Assembly (NCBI RefSeq): GCF_016545825.1
Contig: NC_052619.1
Span: 34,573,803 to 34,637,802 of the forward strand
DNA length: 64,000 nucleotides
Reading direction: 5' to 3'
Origin: Eucalyptus grandis
Lineage: Eukaryota > Streptophyta > Magnoliopsida > Myrtales > Myrtaceae
The notes under the pieces were generated by a model. The model worked only from the letters and a program-made list of their open reading frames with translations. It did not search any database and was not told the DNA's origin. Made by a program: the position numbers and the translations under genes. This document shows, piece after piece, positions 58,157-64,000 of this stretch. Position 1 is the stretch's first letter; every line of letters begins with the position of its first letter.

Positions 58157-58745
58157 TTATGAGTTCATCGTTAATGCAACAACGTTCCAAAAGTAAACGC
58201 CAGATTTACTGTATTTTTTATCCAAGACCTTTTCAATGTTATGAAGTAAAAGAGGATATTGATTTTAACGTCATCACCCATGCTACCAGGTAATTATATG
58301 AGAATTAGCGTCTGATTCCTAATGTGTAGAAAAGAAAAGAAAAGAAAAACAAAAAAAAAATTGTAAAAAATTCAAAATATTATAAAATATATCCAATGCG
58401 GCCGTGTCCGTGGGACAGTTGGCGTCTAAGTTAGTGTTTTCCATTCAAAATTGGTTGGATGGACTCAATTAGTAAAATGTAAAAATATTTAAGATTCAAT
58501 TGACATAATTGAATAGTTTAGGACTAAATTAACAAAAGTGTAATATGTCTAATTTTTTTTTTATATAATTTTCCGGAGTTCATCGTTAATGCCGTAACAA
58601 TGTTCCAAAAGTAAACGCTAGATATGCAATATTTTTATCCACCAAGAGCTCTTCACTGTTATAAAGTAAGAAGGATTTTCGTTCTAACGTCATTACCTAT
58701 GTTACCATGTAATTATATGAGAATTAGCATCCGATCTCTAAAGTG
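58157..58745. repeat. Direct duplication (~165 bp) around a MULE-like remnant
   Basis: 58157-58325 and 58573-58745 are diverged direct copies ('gagttcatcgttaatgc', 'ttccaaaagtaaacgc', 'aattatatgagaattagc'). The 247 bp between them carry 'gacagttggcgtctaagtta', 'aaaattggttggatggactc' and 'agtttaggactaaatta', words typical of the right half of the MULE-like elements at 46385 and 48774. Confidence 0.65.
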
Positions 58746-59177
58746 CTTCCAAAATGAACAACTTTCCATAATAGAGCAGATAAATAATTAGAAAGTATTT
58801 TCCATGAACGTTGCAGTAAATTTTAACATAACATGAGGAGATTTTACATGTGTGAATTGTTGTTGGATATACATTGGAAGAAGATGTTAGAACGTTCAAT
58901 TGGTGAGAGTTCCTTAACAATTTAGATTTTTGGATAAGTCGACAAGTCGATTCGATCTAATGAAACGAAATCAACTTACGAAATATATTTTGACGTACGT
59001 TGACCGAGTCACCGATATGTATTAACCGACAAAAAGCAAATGGTCGAGTCTTTTTATCATGCTAATGGATGACTACAAATCAATTTATCACCCGAAAATT
59101 CAAGGTTGACATCCCTTCATCCTCCAAGACCAAACAATTGAAAAGAAAAAAATAGATAAGGCACTACGTGTTGCAAT
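58746..59177. other. AT-rich intergenic sequence
   Basis: No gene or repeat recognised. Confidence 0.45.
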
Positions 59178-59978
59178 TAGGGGTGAGCATGGTTCGGATT
59201 CGACTAGTGCAATAATCTACCCAAGGACCAACCTGTATAATGTTAGTCATCAAGTTTTGGGACTAGAGACTGATCCTATTGACCTTGAGATTGAAAATTG
59301 AATTGATCCCGTGAGTTCAATGATTCAGTCCAGTTCTAAAGTCAACCAAGGACCAATAGATTTTTATTGTTTTATTTTTGTATTCCTTAAAAGGACAAAC
59401 ATACTCTTTCAAATTATATATTCATCAACAATGCGACATTAGGTAACCAAACTATGAATACCAATTATATAAAATATATATCTAAGATAAGCTAACAACC
59501 GAATTCTTTATTTGTGATTGAGCTATAATTGTGAGGCAGGCCAAAAGAGACCAGTGATTTCACCGGTTAAATTGTGTTCATGAGGTGAGAGAGACCAACA
59601 TAGAGAGGCAAGTAGCAAGCAAGGTGAGCGAACAAAGTGAGGTGAGCAAAGAGGATCTCTATTTATTTATTTATTTGGTTCAATTTGGGTTGGGTTTCTA
59701 CTTTCTAATTTATATGGTAGAACCACATAAAAAGAAGAGAGGTGGAGGGGTTGGGGTTTAAAGTATACAAAAATATAATATATAATATATATTATATATA
59801 TGGTTTGGGTTGAACCGACTGTAAAGTTCTAGGGCCGAAGACCAACATGGACAGTATAGGATCTAAGGGTTTTAGGACCATGGACTAATCTAATCTCCTT
59901 GGAAATCAGATTAGGATTGATTGAATTGGGCCGATTCAAGATCAGTCCAAAGTTGACCCTGGATCAATGCTCACCCTA
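59178..59978. mobile_element. hAT-like MITE, older copy
   Basis: Starts TAGGGGTGAGCATGGTTCGG, ends TGCTCACCCTA (one C shorter than the partner at 17200). Interior words ('aggaccaa', 'agttgaccctggatcaatgc') match 16248-17200. Flanking octamers GTTGCAAT and GCTATTAT agree at only four positions, so the target duplication has decayed or one end is displaced. An inverted AT-rich palindrome occurs at 59775-59801. Confidence 0.65.
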
Positions 59979-62900
59979 GCTATTATGCAGAAAGGGTGAC
60001 GAAACCATATAATTAAACAATAATGTCCATTTTTCAATATAGCTGTCACGACTCGAGCTCACCGCCCTCAAATTCCTCATCATCGCGAGGAGAGAAAATA
60101 GGGAAAAGTCGGGTTTAGGGATACTTGATCACAAGAGTTCTCTCACGGTTCGTGTTCCAAAAAACGTCATCACCTCACCTTTTGGATCAAGCTTCTCGTG
60201 AGTTCCCTCCATGAGATCGCAAGCTCTCCCAAGCTCATATCCTGCATGACAGCGTAGTGTTGCGATCCATACCCATACGTGTGACACACCTTAGGGAAAT
60301 GGGTCAGGTGTGGATATTGGATTTAAGGGTACCTTTATCATGGTAGCCCTCTTGTCATTGCTCGCCCATAAGGATGGCATCACTTCATCCTTTGGGTTAT
60401 TTCCTATGTCAAGTATGCTAAACCATCGTGAGTTTCATCGAAACTCATACATTGCGTGACATGTTATTTGTACGGTCTAGTTGTTTATGACAACCTAAAA
60501 ATAAGACGAGAGTTGCCACTAGCCTCATTTTGGGAGTCGGCTAGAAAATCCAATCGAGAGTTGGGAGAGTTTTCTCGATTTTTATGCAACTAAATATCTA
60601 GGTTCGGGGACTTAGGTTACGCTAATATTTCTATTAGTGCCATTTCGATACCTAAACAATATGTTGTGTTTTCCTAACATGTTCATGCATTTCTTTTTGT
60701 ATTTTCGGGATCATTTGTCCCAAACTAAGTGATCACGCGTAGTTGGTCATTTTCATTCTATTCTATTTCTAGAAAAACAAGAAAATAAAACAATAAATGG
60801 AATTGAAATTGCAAGACAGTAAATAAACAACTAAGGAAAGCAGTAAATCTATCATGCAATCATAAAAAAATAAAAGAGAAACACAGTTGAAAAAGATGAG
60901 AGAAAGAGAGAAAACCCGCAACTCATCAAGTTTTATACAACAAATGGAACCCGAAACATATATCGGGAAAACGAATAGTACATGATAATGGTCGAAATGG
61001 ACATCGACCTCCACTGTTTTCATGCTTTCTCCATTTTTCAGGGTTCTAATCTAATCCTAGCCTAAGAAACTTATAACTAGGTACATACAATGGAAAGAAA
61101 CAAGCGTACACATCAAAACAACCAAAAACAAGACATCATATTAAAATCAATCATTTAAAAGAAGTGCAATACAAAAGTCAAGTTTTTGGGCCTTGGGGTC
61201 AGCTTTTGTCTTTCATGCAAAGGTCTCACTAAGGCACCTACCCAATCCATTTTTTTGTGACTTATAGCAATTAATGACCAATTGTATTCTCACATGGCCA
61301 ATAACGCTACTAAGTCTCATAATCAAGCGATGTATATGATCCCAAGGTTTTCCCTCGATATCATGCATTGACCTTATCATTCATCTAAAAATCACACGCA
61401 TTGCAAAAAAATTAAACATGCATGCAGGTATTTTGAACCTTGTTTCTCAACCAATTAAGCAAGAAAGTGAACCGTCGGCAGGTCACTTATTACTAAGGGC
61501 ATGTGTCAATCACAAACACAAGCAATTTCTAATGCATGATGGGGTGATATGTTTGAAGGGTGCATGTGATATTTAAAAAAAACATATCTCGAAATCATTC
61601 ATAAAAAGTTTTGAGACAAGGTGATGTCTCAACTATGAAAGGCATTCAATTGCCAAGGCTAGTCCAGGCCTCGCATTAGAAGTCACAAGTATCACGGACA
61701 TTTTGAATACAATTCAAACCATGACTTTCACATTGTCAAAACATGATTTTTCTTTAAGCCAAATCAAGTTTTGGAGAATAACCCTTTTAGGAATCGTTTT
61801 GAGAAACATCACATGTACCAAAATCTTTTTTCAAATATGCAATTTGAAAAAGCCGGTTGTTTAACAAAAAAGATCAAAGCATTTAAAACAATTTTCATAA
61901 ATGTGGCATGTCCTAATTTCACGCACAAACTAACCTAAAAGATATAGCTAAACAATCACAATCGTGTTCATTTTAGGAAATTTCAGAACAAACGTGCAAA
62001 GACAGCAAAATTGAGTAACACCCATTGACAATCTAGCTATGGGAAAATTTCCTAACATGCATGACATGATGAAAAACAACTTTTGTGAAGAAATTTTTCT
62101 TGAACAAGCTACACATGAATTTACAGAAATCAGACAACAAGCAACAGCACGACAGAAATTTGTCAAAGCAACAGGATATTCAGCTAATATCACGAGAATT
62201 TGTTCTATCATAACATGCCTAAAAATCATCAAATTTATACACAAGATAGCCAACATAATGAAAAACAACTTTCATTAAGAAGCCAAGTTCAGATTCCAAA
62301 TAGAAAAAATGGAACAAAAATATCAAAGGTATGTCCATACAGGGTTAAAACATGTTCAGATTGTAATCTGACTTTGAAAAAAATGAAAAACAATCCAAAA
62401 AATGAGCGATTAGCGTGCAATCAGTGGCATTAGAAACCTCTAAGTGTTTCTTACATCTTCCTAGAAGAGCTCAAGTTGAAACGAGGTCATTTCGGACCTC
62501 GTTTTTTGCCAAAACAGAAAGTTACTCCTGGTATCAAAATATGCAGAAATAAGAACGATTTTTTTAGGATCTACCTATCTGAATGATTTTAAAAAATTTC
62601 TGGAAAAAATGTATGTTGTAGAGAAACATGCTTTGAACAATTTTCATGAAGGAGTTGATTTAATATTCAAAGTACAAAAATCCAGAAAAAATCTACAAGC
62701 AGACAAGATCAAACAATACATAACAGTGAACTACAACATATCACTTTTCCAGGATCATCTCCTGAATTTTGAAGCAGATTTCAGATAGCAAATGATATCA
62801 TATTGGGACGTGCTATAGCTCATTGGAAAGCTAATCAAGCCATCTTCAACTCTTATGAAGACATCGAGCACCAAAAAGCACATATACTTACTCGTTTCCA

Positions 62901-63535
62901 GGCATATACACAAAGAGGTCTGTCATGGATCCGAAATTGCAGAACAATTATCATCTAAGTTAAAAATCATAGAACCAAAAGATCTAAATATATTCAACTC
63001 TAGATCATTCAAGTATTGATTTTGCAATGCATCCTGGCCCCGAACCTTCATTGTCGATCATGAGTCACGACACGAGAAGCTCTCGCCTCATCAGACGCTA
63101 TTAAGAGGAGTTTCAACACACTTACCTCGGTTGAACCGGTGAAGAACATGCCTTTGGAGATGTGCTCGTTCAGCGACAATAAATCTGTTAATCGAAAAAA
63201 CTCATTGAAATCAGTGGAGGATCTGAATCTAACGACACTCCTTAACCAAAGCAGAAAGGAGTAAATCAAACACTTAGCTTCAATGCTTCTATTTCGTTTC
63301 TGGAACTTCTGGAAAATGAAGAACTTTGGCCTTCAATTCCCTATGATTTCAGAAATGGTTCTAAGAAATGAAACTTGTGGGACTTCATTTAGAACTTACG
63401 AGATAAAAGTTGATCACATAAGCAACTTTCCATTATTGGTTCGTGCGTAACACTATCTCGGAATAAGAGTACTTAGAATCATTTCGAAGCAATTTTACCC
63501 ATCTAACGCGTATGGTAGGGCCGAGTATGTCCCTA
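59979..63535. other. Noncoding, probable Ty3/gypsy-derived debris
   Basis: No convincing open frame. 60490-60625 ('gagttgccactagcctca', 'tttgggagtcggctag', 'ttcggggacttaggttacgc') has the style of noncoding regions of Tat/Athila-type gypsy elements. 62450-62560 ('aacgaggtcatttcggacct') resembles other LTR noncoding sequence. These resemblances are from memory and need a repeat-library search. LTR ends were not found. Confidence 0.35.
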
Positions 63536-63655
63536 CTGCTCACTCTCTATAGAAAACCGTTCTCTCCACTGCTACAACTAGTTGTATAGAAGCCGCATTT
63601 TGGACCCCAAGGAAGGCGACAGCCGCATACATAGATCCCATCGTGATGGATTCTT
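63536..63655 (-). pseudogene. PDR-type ABCG transporter, single-exon fragment
   Basis: The minus strand reads MGSMYAAVAFLGVQNAAS, then VVAVERTVFYRE, a stretch highly characteristic of the second transmembrane region of full-size plant ABCG/PDR exporters. The upstream side (ESIT) and everything after YRE do not continue the family consensus, and no nucleotide-binding domain is near. It is therefore a lone exon fragment, either a gene relic or transposon-captured cargo. Confidence 0.7.
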
Positions 63656-64000
63656 TAATTAGTGATGGGCCTAAGTTGGCCCGTCCGCCCATGCCGGGCC
63701 CAAAGGCCCAGCCCACGGGAATAGGGCCCGTGGAGGGGAAGGTATAAAAGGGGAGGAGAGAGAGAGAAGACACTGTTGGAAAAACAGACGTACGTACGCT
63801 TTTCTCTCGTGCGCGTTCTCTCTCTCCAAAAGACAAAAAACAACGAAGGCAAACGGCACTGTTTTCCCTTCAATTGAAATCATCGGATCAGAATTTCTTC
63901 CTCTTCTTCAGCATTGGTGTTTAATGCGTGGCTAACAAGGTACGCTCGAATCCGTGGTGTGCTTTACGATCGGTGATACGTGTTATTCCCGGGCTTCGTC
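63656..64000 (+). promoter_or_regulatory. Promoter-like region at right edge
   Basis: A cluster of GGCCC/GGGCC motifs (63665-63735) is followed by TATAAAAG (about 63743-63750), then GA repeats and CT-rich leader-like sequence, and 'caaggtacgctcg' (about 63938), a donor-like site. This layout suggests transcription to the right, of a gene or an LTR whose body lies beyond the window. It could equally be LTR U3/R sequence. Confidence 0.35.

Noticed and set aside
59178..59978. Perfect target duplication for this hAT-like element
   Set aside because: Flanking octamers agree at only four of eight positions.
62039..62433. 79- and 77-codon frames in the right-hand noncoding region
   Set aside because: AT-rich chance frames overlapping each other, no recognisable protein.

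Overview
The window is nuclear DNA of a flowering plant, most likely a eudicot. It has intron-containing genes with GT..AG splice sites, E-type pentatricopeptide-repeat (PPR), PLAC8 and GH28 pectinase genes, a 100-base scaffold gap, and several classes of plant transposable element. The species cannot be named from the sequence. Most of the 64 kb is transposon and repeat DNA. Only three genes look functional or nearly so, all on the plus strand: a PLAC8/cell-number-regulator-like cysteine-rich gene (24298-26379, four exons), an E-class PPR gene (35178-37158, intronless) and a GH28 polygalacturonase gene (37835-40447, nine exons including a 21-nt microexon).

Region by region. 1-3 kb: MITE remnants and a three-exon relic of a COP1-interacting-protein-7-like gene (minus strand), then the gap. 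3.2-8.4 kb: a complete gag-only LTR retrotransposon (minus strand) with CATTG target duplications. 8.4-24.5 kb: a segmentally duplicated block built from three modules in changing combinations: tandem ~375-bp repeats, an AT-rich linker, and the 5' part of the PLAC8 gene. Only the last copy keeps an intact gene. Later transposons (two PIF/Harbinger-like MITEs, nested hAT-like elements, MULE-like elements) interrupt individual copies, so the other copies serve as internal empty sites. 27-32.3 kb: minisatellites and a 3.5-kb element with ~120-bp terminal inverted repeats and a tRNA-derived SINE inside. 35-40.5 kb: the PPR and polygalacturonase genes. 41-49.6 kb: small non-autonomous DNA elements and a foldback element. 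50-51.5 kb: a decayed AOP-like 2-oxoglutarate dioxygenase (minus strand). 51.5-57.1 kb: a young Copia element with 220-bp LTRs, CCCCT target duplications and a broken gag-pol. 57-64 kb: hAT-like elements, probable gypsy-derived noncoding DNA, a PDR/ABCG transporter fragment and a promoter-like stretch at the right edge.

A recurring technical signal is that otherwise well-preserved reading frames (PPR, polygalacturonase) are broken only by single missing bases, most of them in homopolymer runs. That looks more like residual assembly indels than real decay. In contrast, the AOP-like, CIP7-like and Copia sequences also carry independent signs of decay. I found no CRISPR array, rRNA, operon or bacterial-type system. 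The three genes show no common pathway; the most interesting content is the duplication/transposon architecture.
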